Below are positions 35,601-44,150 of a stretch of 64,000 nt of DNA, piece by piece. Numbering within the stretch: the stretch's first letter is position 1; the number at the start of each line of letters is the position of its first letter. A program made the position numbers and the translations under genes. The notes under the pieces are model-generated. The model saw only the letters and a program-made list of their open reading frames with translations. It was not told the DNA's origin and searched no databases. Origin of the DNA: an uncultured Ectothiorhodospiraceae bacterium (GTDB lineage: Bacteria; Pseudomonadota; Gammaproteobacteria; S012-40); assembly GCA_945787715.1 (NCBI GenBank), contig CALZJE010000003.1, forward strand, positions 89,799-153,798, given 5' to 3'.

Positions 35601-35724
35601 CTGCATGACGCATTTTTATCAATGAAGGTGTAACGGATTTTATCTCTGCAGAATCGAGTTCTGTTGAGGTTAGTGTGCTTACGGCAAAATAAGCCAGGAA
35701 AGGAAATAGCGTTGCAAATTTCAT
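32698..35724 (-). CDS. Very large exported LVIVD-repeat (beta-propeller) protein
   Basis: A 1008-residue secreted or periplasmic protein with a signal peptide (MKFATLFPFLAYFAVSTLTS). It is built of repeated ~42-residue LVIVD units, e.g. NILYVADWFSGMHLYDITIP, NNIAYVADDDHGLQVVDVSN, DDFLYIASHRGGFHIVDVSD, NGLLYVADDSSGLMIFNVKN, DDLLYLASWEAGVLIIDIEN, each with the pattern 'aYvA...G..i.Dv..p..P..i..y...g.a'. About 12-15 blades seem to be present, enough for two propellers. The repeats in the first ~250 residues and after ~700 are more degenerate. LVIVD proteins are extracellular with unknown ligands. No enzymatic domain was seen. Confidence 0.9.
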   Translation of the reverse strand: MKFATLFPFLAYFAVSTLTSTELDSAEIKSVTPSLIKMRHAEELTIEIKDGDENTTVSISPGGVYIQSTLDLANGETNIAFNNGLIWSNSAENKLDMYAPNLSSELEKMQSINIENKANLLKISQDKLLTIGNQKTLNIYSLNNPNKKLLHLVEDKEILDASIATTHTCFVTSINEVKFVNIKTHQTIKSVNKNETSIKNIQTAPDACVALLENGDIQLWKSTNNRLELVDIYKPSSMAREILVDNEMIIVSNGDIGFTLLQIDSNKLRWLGSYNKLGNIIHAAIDKNDLLVADDRGILTLFDISQPDTPLLISDFPFKKSVKQIILDKKKAYVLTESQLSTVNFKSQSPPVISTLGVNQGGSRRSFIEGNILYVADWFSGMHLYDITIPHAPRLLSSYHTPGSPKGVVVNNNIAYVADDDHGLQVVDVSNPLRPTFISSIALEGLAYTMKLIDDFLYIASHRGGFHIVDVSDAKNLKLVGTYDTPSKSWALEYRNGLLYVADDSSGLMIFNVKNPQQPKLINQFQPGGMAEDIVLKDNKAYIAFFNNGLFILDIADPLDLKQLAHIPTPGNARGIEIHDDLLYLASWEAGVLIIDIENNTAPKIIGQYDTRGATWGLSVKNKIVYAMDWWGGVKVINASDKTKPRLIGKYQTAGKVEDIIYDNNYIFSAHGSRGLQVYDANNDLNPVWATGLDITGNAKQINISADTAIIAAGDGGVVFVDITNPFQVDWLSQISFNTSIDKIASNEELVFALSDNGDLFVINYNNSTTPFLVKRIEGDFQALSLYDHRLFVLNNRQSFDVYDVKNTSFNRTSNNFTLPAPAAYFEINENRLYVSQADNKIAVYDISSTSLQQLSSITTDTGINDIHVEGKQLLATNNKGQLLVFNIATNGQLELAATYQSSHQLNRITTSKYGVFFSGENIIASGKMLPEIEINKVGTNFKIKTPSNMPLGSYHVTTTQTSSSGSYTQHRKINAFKVGFPKLKSKFTMEDFKKKLEQRNFSGQAPK

Positions 35725-35836
35725 TTTAAAATAGAAGCCTTATTGAACTAAGTTTTAAAAAAGGGGGGTGATAGAAATTGATATCAACCAAGCGCTGATT
35801 TACACATGGTTGATGAAAGGTGCTTACGGTTTAGTT

Positions 35837-36355
35837 TTATAAACTTTCAAGCGGATGTTGTCTGGCAAGTGTGCCAACAGGTTTTAACCGGTTAAGCATT
35901 CCTTTTGCTATATTGATATCAACTTCAATAGGTTTAAAATACATCCCCCTAAACTCTTCTTGAATAAATCTTGCCTCGATAAGATAGGTTTTACCAGCGG
36001 TGATTTCGAAACTATCTGCTCGAAACACTTCTACGGGAACAGGCTGAGTGGTCAGAAGAGTTGTCGAACGTATAATAATATTAAGATCACCCGGGTTGAT
36101 TTTGAAAGCGGCATATTCTCCAGCACTTAACAGCACTGCAAGTTGGTCTTTCCCAAACTCCACTTCCACATCATTATCTGCAACACCTCTGGTCCTTATA
36201 GGCGCGGGTCGAATCATATAGACAGTGGCGTAGTCCTTTGACGTGGGTTTTGCAAACGTTGGATTAGACTTAACAATAACAGATGTTGTGCACCCGTTTA
36301 ATATCAGTAGACTTAAGCTAATGAATATAGCAACTATCCACTTTCTATCGATCAT
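35837..36355 (-). CDS. DUF2846-type lipoprotein
   Basis: A 172-residue protein with a type II signal peptide: MIDRKWIVAIFISLSLLILN then GC, with Cys22 as the lipidated residue. The mature part resembles DUF2846: DYATVYMIRPAPI, VEVEFGKDQLAVLLSAGEYA, AFKINPGDLNI and AGKTYLIEARF. Members are predicted membrane lipoproteins of unknown function. It lies about 110 bases upstream of the LVIVD gene on the same strand and may be co-transcribed. Confidence 0.8.
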   Translation of the reverse strand: MIDRKWIVAIFISLSLLILNGCTTSVIVKSNPTFAKPTSKDYATVYMIRPAPIRTRGVADNDVEVEFGKDQLAVLLSAGEYAAFKINPGDLNIIIRSTTLLTTQPVPVEVFRADSFEITAGKTYLIEARFIQEEFRGMYFKPIEVDINIAKGMLNRLKPVGTLARQHPLESL

Positions 36356-36442
36356 TTTATTTTCTCCTGGATATAAGTAAGTTTAACCAAGAAAAAGTAG
36401 TTGGGCGTTCTATATTCCATGGATCATCTGCTTTTTCTTGGT

Positions 36443-37480
36443 TCAAGGACATGGGTTAGGGTAGCGGGTATGTACGGCTTCTATTTCGTGCAAAACATCG
36501 CTTGATAGTGCCAACTGTGTACTTTCAATATTATCTTTTAGCTGTTCTAAAGATGTTGCGCCAATGATGTTACTAGTGAGAAAACTTCGCGAGTTAACAA
36601 AAGCTAATGACATTTGTGCTGCGTCTATTTGATGCCGATTGGCAATGTCGACATAATCTTCAGTAGCTGCGATGCCTATCGGATTACTGTAACGACTAAA
36701 TCGTTCGAATAAAGTTAGTCGGCTTTTTGCTGGCTGTTGTCCATGTAGATACTTACCAGATAAAGCACCAAACGCCATTGGTGAATAAGCGAGTAGTCCA
36801 ATATTTTCCCGATGAGAAATTTCTGCAAGACCAATTTCATAAGTTCTATTGAGAAGATTATAGGGATTTTGAATGCTCACAATTCGAGGCAAGTTGTGCG
36901 CCTCAGCTAATTGAAGAATTTTCATCACACCCCAGGGTGATTCGTTGGAAACACCTATATGCCGAACTTTTCCCTCTGCAACTAGATCCCCAAGTGCTTG
37001 CAGACTTTCTAGCAATTCGACGGATTCTTCCTCAACGTGTTGGTAGCCGAGTTGGCCAAAAAAGTTGGTTTGCCGATCTGGCCAGTGCAGTTGATAAAGA
37101 TCAAGATAGTCTGTTTTGAGTCTTTTTAAGCTAGCATGCAACGCTTCTTTGATATTTTTTGTATCAAGCTGAGGGTTGCCATCGCGGATATATTGAAAAC
37201 CATCTGAGCGGCTTGCAACTTTACTCGCGAGAATAATTTTATTCCTATTCCCCGTGTTTTCTAACCAGTTGCCAATAATTCGTTCGGTCGCAGCATAGGT
37301 TTCAGCTTTGGGAGGAACGGGATACATTTCAGCGGTGTCGAAAAAATTTATTCCGGCGTCGAGTGCGAAATTCATTTGTTCAAATGCTTCTGCTTGTGTG
37401 TTTTGCTCACCCCAGGTCATTGTTCCCAGGCAAATCAAGCTTACTTTTACGTCACTGTTTCCTAATTGGCGGTATTCCAT
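36443..37480 (-). CDS. tas: Tas-type NADP(H)-dependent aldo-keto reductase
   Basis: A 345-residue TIM-barrel reductase. It begins MEYRQLGNSDVKVSLICLGT and shows the catalytic tetrad region: Asp and Tyr in INFFDTAEMYPVPPKAETYA, Lys in KIILASKVASR and His in LYQLHWPDRQTNFFG. The NADP site is IIGATSLEQLKDNI near the end. The PVPPKAETY stretch distinguishes the Tas subgroup. Substrates of Tas in E. coli are not firmly known. It stands alone on the minus strand between the lipoprotein gene and the second Deg protease. Confidence 0.93.
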   Translation of the reverse strand: MEYRQLGNSDVKVSLICLGTMTWGEQNTQAEAFEQMNFALDAGINFFDTAEMYPVPPKAETYAATERIIGNWLENTGNRNKIILASKVASRSDGFQYIRDGNPQLDTKNIKEALHASLKRLKTDYLDLYQLHWPDRQTNFFGQLGYQHVEEESVELLESLQALGDLVAEGKVRHIGVSNESPWGVMKILQLAEAHNLPRIVSIQNPYNLLNRTYEIGLAEISHRENIGLLAYSPMAFGALSGKYLHGQQPAKSRLTLFERFSRYSNPIGIAATEDYVDIANRHQIDAAQMSLAFVNSRSFLTSNIIGATSLEQLKDNIESTQLALSSDVLHEIEAVHTRYPNPCP

Positions 37481-37561
37481 AAATTATCAGTGTGCTTTTT
37501 CGTTGCATTAAACATGAACCAAGAGTTGTATCATATTTTCTCGACGAATAATATTCTTGGA

Positions 37562-38977
37562 CTACTTCTCACTATTGGGAATAGTGACCGATAAATATAC
37601 AGGGCCTGATATTCGTCGAATTAGTAAGGATATTGGTTGGTCAAGTGGTAATTTTTTCGCGAGTGCTAAAAAATGTCGCGCACTTTTGATATTCTTACCA
37701 TCAATTTGCATAATGACATCAGACCTGCGAATTCCAGCACGAGAAGCTATTCCTCGATAAGTGGTTTTAACAATGACACCATTTTCAGCGACTAAAAGTT
37801 GCCGACGATGTTCTTCGCTGAGGTCGTTAATCTTGATGGCAAGTGATTTGATGCCCAAGTCTCCACTTTCTGCGAGTGCAACTTGAGTTGCCACATCATC
37901 GGTCAACTCCTTTACTTGAACCGTGAGTGTTATTTCTTCGTTGTTGCGAATAAGTTTTACAGGGACTTCTGCATTGATAATTGTAAAGCCCACTGATCTC
38001 ACTAAGGCTGTTCCGCTTTCAATGGCTTTGTTGTTAAATTCGATAATAATGTCACCCGGTAGAATGCCTGCTTGATCGGCAGGGCTACTTTGCAAAACGC
38101 CTGCGACTAATGCACCGATTGGTGCTTTGAGTCCGAATGATTTAGCCAGGTCTTGTGTTAAATTTTGTGCATTTACACCTAGCCAACCTCGTGTCACTTT
38201 TTGATGGCTTTTTAATTGTTCCGCAACATTTAGTGCAACATTAATGGGTATTGCGAAGGATAAACCAATTGAGCCCCCCGATTTGGTAAATATTTGCGAG
38301 TTAACCCCTATGACTCTTCCTTTAAGGTCAAAGAGTGGGCCGCCAGAATTGCCAGGATTAATTGCTACGTCTGTTTGTATGAAGGGCACGTACATGCCGC
38401 TGGGTAAATTTCGTCCGAGGCCGCTGATAATACCTTGGCTGGCAGTGTGTTCAAGTCCAAATGGTGAGCCTATGGCGAGTACCCACTGTCCTATATCGAG
38501 TTTGTCTGAATCAAAGGTCTTAACTTCAGGCAAATCCACTTCGTCAATTTTTAAAAGAGCAATATCAGTGGGATTATCTTTTCCAATTAATTCAGCTTCA
38601 AATTCTCGTTGATCACTTAAGCGAACGAGAATTTGGCTCGCGCCATCTACTACATGAGCATTGGTTATTATATAGCCGTCGTTAGAGAGTATGAATCCGG
38701 ATCCTAGTGATTGCTGATTATGCCTTCTGTCTTGATTTTGTTTTGAATTTCGTGGAGTGAGCAAATAGCGAAGAAACTCATTTAATGGAGTGTTCTCTTC
38801 TATGCCGGGTATTGTAGAAATAGTGTTTTTATTTGTATTGTTCACTCTTTGCGTGGTGCTAATGTTGACCACTGATGCATAGTTTTGCTTAACAAGTGGT
38901 ACGAATTCGGGAATAACCGCAGCGTTCGAGTTGTACCCTATAGAAAATAATAAAAGAATAAGCCAGATATTGTTCAT
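37562..38977 (-). CDS. Do/Deg family periplasmic serine protease, second copy
   Basis: A 471-residue protein with a signal peptide (MNNIWLILLLFSIGYNSNAA). Catalytic residues are His108 (ITNAHVVDG), Asp138 (NPTDIALL) and Ser211 (NPGNSGGPLFD). Two PDZ domains follow (GAPIGALVAG-type segment LKAPIGALVAGVLQSSPADQ at ~285, and GVIVKTTYRGIASRAGIRRS near the C-terminus). Same architecture as the protease at 9921-11306 but clearly diverged, especially in the linker (NNTNKNTISTIPGIEENTPL) between strand 1 and the active-site loop. Roles in envelope quality control are likely shared or divided between the two. Confidence 0.94.
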   Translation of the reverse strand: MNNIWLILLLFSIGYNSNAAVIPEFVPLVKQNYASVVNISTTQRVNNTNKNTISTIPGIEENTPLNEFLRYLLTPRNSKQNQDRRHNQQSLGSGFILSNDGYIITNAHVVDGASQILVRLSDQREFEAELIGKDNPTDIALLKIDEVDLPEVKTFDSDKLDIGQWVLAIGSPFGLEHTASQGIISGLGRNLPSGMYVPFIQTDVAINPGNSGGPLFDLKGRVIGVNSQIFTKSGGSIGLSFAIPINVALNVAEQLKSHQKVTRGWLGVNAQNLTQDLAKSFGLKAPIGALVAGVLQSSPADQAGILPGDIIIEFNNKAIESGTALVRSVGFTIINAEVPVKLIRNNEEITLTVQVKELTDDVATQVALAESGDLGIKSLAIKINDLSEEHRRQLLVAENGVIVKTTYRGIASRAGIRRSDVIMQIDGKNIKSARHFLALAKKLPLDQPISLLIRRISGPVYLSVTIPNSEK

Positions 38978-39161
38978 GCTTTTCTGTTCGCTTTACATAT
39001 AGATTTTAGAGCTACGAAGTATACATTGAGGAAATCGATATGCGCAGAAATAAATCATGGAATTCAATTTCACATCGTCACCACGGTATATGTATCCCAT
39101 TATTTCTGCTGTAATTCATGACTAATTGAGATTTAATGACAGACAGAATTTTCTAATGGAT

Positions 39162-39602
39162 TCATATTTGTAGCCAAAAGGTTACTGGGCCATCGTTGAT
39201 TAGATTTACCTTCATATCTGCGCCGAATTTACCTACAGCTGTGATCGGATAAACTGAGCTGGCTTTTTCCACTAAATAATGAAATAGCATTTCAGCTTCA
39301 TGTGGAGATGCAGCATGAGAAAATCCTGGTCGCGTTCCTTTTTTAGTATCTGCGACAAGAGTAAATTGAGGGACAAGTAGCAAACCGCCGTTGATATCCT
39401 TGAGGCTGTGATTCATTTTATCTTCATCGTCAGGGAAAACTCGATAACTGAGGATTCGCTCAAGTAACCTATCGGCCTTATTTCGATCATCATTTTGTTC
39501 AATTCCGACGAGTACCAGCAATCCTGTATCGATACGGCCAATTATTTCTCCATCCACTGCAACGCTGGATTGAGTAACTCGTTGTAATAGTCCAATCATC
39601 AA
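39162..39602 (-). CDS. dtd: D-aminoacyl-tRNA deacylase
   Basis: A 145-146 residue protein matching Dtd: MIGLLQRVTQSSVAVDGEII, GLLVLVGIEQND, DKMNHSLKDINGGLLLVPQF with the catalytic S/T-Q-F-T-L region seen as PQFTLVAD, GTRPGFSHAASP, and the Gly-Pro cis motif near NDGPVTFWLQI. Two ATGs (39602 and 39599) are adjacent; the second is the usual start. It removes D-amino acids and glycine mis-charged on tRNA. It is divergent from the haemoglobin gene; the gap between them contains an operator-like inverted repeat. Confidence 0.94.
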   Translation of the reverse strand: MMIGLLQRVTQSSVAVDGEIIGRIDTGLLVLVGIEQNDDRNKADRLLERILSYRVFPDDEDKMNHSLKDINGGLLLVPQFTLVADTKKGTRPGFSHAASPHEAEMLFHYLVEKASSVYPITAVGKFGADMKVNLINDGPVTFWLQI

Positions 39603-39903
39603 TTTCTCTTCGGCTTGCTTTTTAGTCTTCGGCTTTATTTATTCATCGCTAATAAACTGCACAGATAGCAATTTATATTAAGTATGCCGAATTAATTTCG
39701 ATAAACAATGATGAATTCTTCGAGTTAGGATTTTGATAACAATTTCATACCATTATCAAAGTGGTTAGAGTTAATCTTTTCAGCTCAATTATTGAGGACA
39801 CAAAGCAGAGTAATTTGCTAGGATTTAAAATGTATTTTCAATGCACTTTAAAGGTGTTAAACTTATTTCACATTACTAAAAGCTTATTTTTGGAGGTTGG
39901 AAA
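39603..39903. other. Divergent intergenic region with an 8-bp inverted repeat
   Basis: This 301-base gap lies between dtd and the tandem haemoglobin gene, which read away from each other. It contains TTTGATAA (39732-39739), a 13-base spacer and TTATCAAA (39753-39760). The half site TTGAT/ATCAA resembles FNR half sites but the spacing is too long for a canonical FNR box, so another regulator is possible. A strong ribosome site GGAGG is at 39892-39896 before the haemoglobin ATG. Confidence 0.5.
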
Positions 39904-40704
39904 ATGTTTGGTTTTTTAAAAAAGATGTTTGCTGGCGGAGCGGAAGCGGAACAAAGTTTATACGATCGAATTGGTGGGGAAGCTGCTGTCGATGCCGCAG
40001 TTGATATCTTTTATCGAAAAGTATTAGCAGATGATCGTATTAACAAGTTTTTCGAAAGCGTTGACATGGACAATCAAGCCGCCAAGCAAAAAGCTTTTTT
40101 AACCATGGCATTTGGTGGACCAAATAATTATACCGGTGAAGATATGCGCAAAGGGCATGCTCATTTGGTTGAACAAGGTTTGAATGCCTCTCATTTTGAT
40201 GCTGTTATGGAAAACTTGGGCGCCACTCTCAAAGAGCTAAACGTACCTGATGATCTTATTGCCGAAGCTGCAGCAATTGCGGAAAGCACAAGAGCTGATG
40301 TTCTGGCTGGCTGGACTACTGAAGAAAGAGCCGCTCAAAAACAGAGTCTTTATGACCGTATTGGTGGAGAAGCAGCCGTTAATGCTGCAGTCGATATTTT
40401 TTACCGTAAAGTGTTGGCTGATGATCGAATTAACAAATTCTTTGAAGATGTTGATATGGATAATCAAGCAGCCAAGCAAAAAGCTTTCTTAACCATGGCG
40501 TTTGGCGGTCCACATAACTACACGGGAGAAGATATGCGTAAAGGTCATGCTCATCTTGTGAAAGAGGGATTAAACGATAGCCATTTTGATGCAGTGATGG
40601 AAAACTTGGCCGCGACATTAACTGAGCTAAATGTTCCAGATGATTTAATTGCCGAAGCTGCAGCTATTGCTGAAAGCACTCGTAATGACGTACTAGGTAA
40701 GTAA
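39904..40704 (+). CDS. Tandem truncated haemoglobin (two group I globin domains)
   Basis: A 266-residue protein made of two near-identical truncated globin domains. After 17 residues (MFGFLKKMFAGGAEAEQ) domain 1 spans 18-134 and domain 2 148-264, joined by AGWTTEERAAQKQ; hand alignment gives 9 differences in 117 positions (about 92% identity). Each domain has SLYDRIGGEAAV, FYRKVLAD with Tyr B10, KFFE, the Gly-Gly corner AFGGPxNYTGEDM, and the proximal haem histidine in RKGHAHLV. Group I truncated globins act in NO dioxygenation or O2/redox chemistry. The two copies use different synonymous codons along their length, so the duplication is not fresh. A terminator follows. Confidence 0.95.
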   Translation: MFGFLKKMFAGGAEAEQSLYDRIGGEAAVDAAVDIFYRKVLADDRINKFFESVDMDNQAAKQKAFLTMAFGGPNNYTGEDMRKGHAHLVEQGLNASHFDAVMENLGATLKELNVPDDLIAEAAAIAESTRADVLAGWTTEERAAQKQSLYDRIGGEAAVNAAVDIFYRKVLADDRINKFFEDVDMDNQAAKQKAFLTMAFGGPHNYTGEDMRKGHAHLVKEGLNDSHFDAVMENLAATLTELNVPDDLIAEAAAIAESTRNDVLGK

Positions 40705-40721
40705 ACTAGCAGCTCTTTTTA

Positions 40722-40753
40722 GGGGGATATGCTTCGGCATATCTCCCTTTTTT
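40722..40753 (+). terminator. Intrinsic terminator with UUCG tetraloop
   Basis: GGGGGATATGC (40722-40732), TTCG loop, GCATATCTCCC (40737-40747), then TTTTTTG. The 11-base stem has one G-U pair. It lies 17 bases after the haemoglobin stop codon and should end that transcript. Confidence 0.9.
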
Positions 40754-40856
40754 GTTTTGGAGATATCAAAAAATTTGATCTTAAACAGCGATATCTTGAG
40801 AATGTCGATAGCATATTGGAGCTATTATTCTCCTAACGGAATTTAGGAGAACGACA

Positions 40857-41297
40857 ATGAGAGAAATTAAACAGATTCTTACTGCACAGCCTACGTCTGA
40901 TGGTGCTGGTGTTAAATTGAACAGTGTATTTGGTGGCAAAGAGCCACGTCGATTTGATCCTTTTTTATTATTAGATGAATTTGGATCAGAAGAAGGGGCG
41001 GATTATATTGCCGGATTTCCTTCACATTCTCACCGAGGATTTGAAACAGTTACTTATATGTTGCAAGGAAAGATGTTGCATGAGGATCATCTTGGCAATC
41101 GTGGATTGCTGAATGATGGTGATGTGCAGTGGATGACAGCAGCACGGGATTATTCATTCAGAAATGCCGCAGCAGGAAAATGGCTTGATGAGAGGCTTTC
41201 ACCTTTGGCTGAATTTGCCAGCTTAAGAGAAAGAGAGCAAGCAATAACTGATTATCGAACCGGGACTTTAGTTGCTCCAAAGTTACACCAAAAGTAG
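40857..41297 (+). pseudogene. Pirin family gene, frameshifted and truncated
   Basis: The open frame codes 146 residues. The first ~95 are good pirin: VFGGKEPRRFDPFLLLDEFG, the metal ligands in FPSHSHRGFETVTYML, and NDGDVQWMTA. Then the frame is wrong: RDYSFRNAAAGKWLDERLSP is not pirin, but the +1 frame over about 41149-41215 reads IIHSEMPQQENGLMRGFHLW followed by LNLPA, exactly the expected continuation of pirin (HSE metal site). A second shift follows near 41215, and the second cupin domain (some 120-150 residues) is missing. Pirins are cupin-fold non-haem iron proteins, some with quercetinase activity. Here the gene is almost certainly inactive. Confidence 0.85.
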
Positions 41298-41477
41298 AAA
41301 CATCCACGTGACCTTTTTTATGCAGGATAACACATTGATATTAATGAGTTATCTTCTGCTCATATGCAGTTATTATATTGTTTTATCGGCATATAAAGAT
41401 AATTATATATGATTTCAATTTATCAACTATCCAGCCTATATTCAATTATTCATCATTAGATATATTGAGTTGCTGTA

Positions 41478-42248
41478 GTGGAAAGTCTTTATGTATTATC
41501 AGGATTAGCAGTTGGTTTGTTAGTTGGAATGACTGGTGTTGGTGGTGGCGCACTAATGACGCCATTGCTCGTGCTAGGATTTAATATATCTCCGCTCGTT
41601 GCTGTAGGGACAGATCTTTTGTTTGCTGCAGTAACAAAATCAATCGGCACTGTGACCCATGGCTGGCAAGGGACAGTACAGTGGAATATTGTTGGTTTAA
41701 TGGCTTTGGGCAGTATTCCTTCAACGTTTATTACCATTAATTTTTTATCCGATCTTCAGGCGCAAGGCGAAGTAGCGGATCTAATTATAAAAAACACCTT
41801 GGCGTCCGCATTGCTCTTGACTGCAACTTTACTCATTTTTAAAAACAATCTTACAAAATATTTCAGATCTCATCCCACTGAGCAAAGTACGATGATGCAG
41901 TCGGGATTCACTATACTGGCAGGAGTTGGATTAGGTGTGCTTGTTACTATCTCATCCATTGGTTCTGGCGCTTTGGGTATTGTCATATTAACGCTGTTAT
42001 ACCCTCATAAGGAAACAGTGAAAATTGTAGGAACTGATATCGCTCATGCCGTACCATTAACTGCAATTGCGGGAGCAGGGCACTATCATTTAGGCAGTGT
42101 TGATCTGGATCTATTATTTTGGTTATTACTTGGGTCGATTCCTGGGGTTTATATAGGAAGTCGTTTGGGCAAAAAGCTGCCCGAAAAATTTATTCGTTAT
42201 ATTCTAGCCACTTTGTTGTTTAGCGTGAGTATTAAGCTTCTCGCTTAA
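41478..42248 (+). CDS. TauE/SafE family permease
   Basis: A 256-residue protein of about eight membrane helices, starting at a GTG (MESLYVLSGLAVGLLVGMTG). Family features: GMTGVGGGALMTPLLVLGFN in the first half and the paralogous VTISSIGSGALGIVILTLLYP in the second, with PLVAVGTDLLFAAVTKSIGT and VGTDIAHAVPLTAIAGAGHY as the paired motifs. The family exports or imports sulfite, sulfoacetate or other organosulfur anions; the substrate here is unknown. It is followed after about 22 bases by a bidirectional terminator shared with typA. Confidence 0.92.
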   Translation: MESLYVLSGLAVGLLVGMTGVGGGALMTPLLVLGFNISPLVAVGTDLLFAAVTKSIGTVTHGWQGTVQWNIVGLMALGSIPSTFITINFLSDLQAQGEVADLIIKNTLASALLLTATLLIFKNNLTKYFRSHPTEQSTMMQSGFTILAGVGLGVLVTISSIGSGALGIVILTLLYPHKETVKIVGTDIAHAVPLTAIAGAGHYHLGSVDLDLLFWLLLGSIPGVYIGSRLGKKLPEKFIRYILATLLFSVSIKLLA

Positions 42249-42270
42249 AAATTAGAAATAGAACAAATAA

Positions 42271-42300
42271 AAAAGCCGCATTTTAAAATGCGGCTTTTTT
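42271..42300. terminator. Bidirectional intrinsic terminator between tauE-like gene and typA
   Basis: A perfect palindromic stem AAAAGCCGCATTTT/AAAATGCGGCTTTT (42271-42298) followed by T on the right; on the other strand the A run gives a T run. It lies between two convergent genes and can serve both. Confidence 0.92.
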
Positions 42301-42320
42301 ATGATTAAGCATAAACTTGA

Positions 42321-44150
42321 TTAGGCGGACTTTTTATCTCTACCGGCTTTTTTACGATCACTTTCAGTTAGGATTTTCTTACGTAATCGGATGAAATTTG
42401 GAGTGACTTCGACCAACTCATCATCATCAATAAATTCAAGCGCCTGCTCCAGTGTTTGACGGATAGGTGGGACAAGATCGATTGCTTCGTCCGTACCGGA
42501 AGCGCGAACATTGGTAAGCTGCTTTCCTTTTAGTGGATTAACAACCAGGTCATTTGAGCGAGAGTGAATGCCGATGATCATACCTTCATAGACTTCATCT
42601 CCATGCCCAATGAACATACGGCCGCGTTCTTGAAGATTCCATAGTGCGAATCCTACTGCTTTACCTTTGCTATTAGCGATCAATACACCGTTATTGCGAA
42701 GTCCAAAAGTGCCCTCTTTAAGCTTACCGTAGTGATCAAATACATTATAGAGCAAGCCAGTTCCCTGTGTTGCAGTTAAGAACTCAGTACGGAAACCAAT
42801 TAGACCACGAGAAGGAATAATAAAGTCTAAACGTACACGGCCTTTACCATCGGGAATCATGTTTTGAAGATTTCCGCCTCGCTCACCAAGCTTCTCCATA
42901 ACGGTTCCTTGATGTTGATCTTCAACATCAACAGTGAGTTGTTCGAATGGCTCCATTTTAACGCCATCCTCTTCCTTGATAATAACTTCAGGACGAGAAA
43001 CACCTAGCTCAAAACCTTCGCGGCGCATATTTTCAATCAAAATAGAAAGATGCAACTCGCCACGACCTGAAACGCGAAGACGATCAGGGTCTTCTGTGTC
43101 ATCTACGCGTAGCGCAACATTAGTTAATAGCTCTTTGTCCAATCGATCACGAATATTTCGTGATGTTACGTATTTGCCGTCTTGTCCAGCCATCGGTGAG
43201 GTGTTGACCTGGAAAGTCATGCTAACCGTTGGTTCGTCGACTGAGAGAGGCGGCAATGCTTCTGGGTGATTTGGATCGCAAATCGTATCGGAGATGTTTA
43301 ATCCTTCGATACCTGTGAATACAATAATATCACCGGCCTGGGCTTCAGGGACTTCTACACGATTTAGGCCGCTAAATCCCATAACGGTCAAGACGCGGCC
43401 GTTTCTCTTCTTACCTTCTCTATCGACAATGGCGACGGGTGTGTTGGTTTTAATTTTTCCGCGAGTGATGCGGCCGATACCAATAACACCAACATAGCTG
43501 TTGTAGTCCAATGCGCTAACTTGCAATTGAAGAGGACCTTCAGTATCAAGGTTTGGTGGCGAGACGTGTTTTACGATAGCTTCGAAAAGCGGCGTCATGT
43601 CGCCCTCACGCACATCAGAATCTTCGCTGGCATAACCGTTTAGTGCTGACGCGTAAATTACAGGGAAGTCAAGTTGCTTATCTGTTGCGCCTAAACGATC
43701 AAATAAATCGAAGGTTTGATCCATAACCCAATCAGGTCGTGCACCTGGTCGGTCAATTTTATTGATAACAACAATAGGATTCAGGCCCATGTCGAATGCT
43801 TTTTGCGTCACAAAGCGTGTTTGAGGCATTGGCCCATCTACTGCGTCAACAAGCAGTAAAACGCAATCTACCATGGACAATACTCGTTCAACCTCGCCAC
43901 CGAAGTCAGCATGTCCTGGGGTGTCTACGATGTTAATTCGATAACCGTTCCACTCAATAGCGGTATTTTTCGCCAAGATTGTGATTCCACGTTCTTTCTC
44001 AATGTCGTTGGAATCCATAACTCGTTCTTCCGCATCACCGCGGCCCTCGAGTGTGCCTGATTGTTGTAAAACTTTATCGACCAGTGTAGTTTTACCGTGG
44101 TCAACGTGCGCGATTATCGCGATGTTACGAAGATTCTCTAAGTTACTCAT
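42321..44150 (-). CDS. typA: Ribosome-associated GTPase TypA/BipA
   Basis: A 609-residue translational GTPase. G1 is [20 protein letters not shown]2 GITILAKN, G3 [15 protein letters not shown]4 [13 protein letters not shown]; domain II follows with [24 protein letters not shown] segments, then EF-G-type domains with [19 protein letters not shown] and [16 protein letters not shown]. The C-terminal BipA-specific region is [20 protein letters not shown] through [20 protein letters not shown]. Length is normal. TypA assists ribosome assembly under stress. Its own upstream gap (44151-44274) lies after the Sel1 gene, which is encoded further right on the same strand. Confidence 0.98.
   Translation of the reverse strand: MSNLENLRNIAIIAHVDHGKTTLVDKVLQQSGTLEGRGDAEERVMDSNDIEKERGITILAKNTAIEWNGYRINIVDTPGHADFGGEVERVLSMVDCVLLLVDAVDGPMPQTRFVTQKAFDMGLNPIVVINKIDRPGARPDWVMDQTFDLFDRLGATDKQLDFPVIYASALNGYASEDSDVREGDMTPLFEAIVKHVSPPNLDTEGPLQLQVSALDYNSYVGVIGIGRITRGKIKTNTPVAIVDREGKKRNGRVLTVMGFSGLNRVEVPEAQAGDIIVFTGIEGLNISDTICDPNHPEALPPLSVDEPTVSMTFQVNTSPMAGQDGKYVTSRNIRDRLDKELLTNVALRVDDTEDPDRLRVSGRGELHLSILIENMRREGFELGVSRPEVIIKEEDGVKMEPFEQLTVDVEDQHQGTVMEKLGERGGNLQNMIPDGKGRVRLDFIIPSRGLIGFRTEFLTATQGTGLLYNVFDHYGKLKEGTFGLRNNGVLIANSKGKAVGFALWNLQERGRMFIGHGDEVYEGMIIGIHSRSNDLVVNPLKGKQLTNVRASGTDEAIDLVPPIRQTLEQALEFIDDDELVEVTPNFIRLRKKILTESDRKKAGRDKKSA

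Noticed and set aside
42934..43497. Plus-strand frames of 67 and 111 residues
   Set aside because: Antisense shadows of typA, which is fully conserved over this region.
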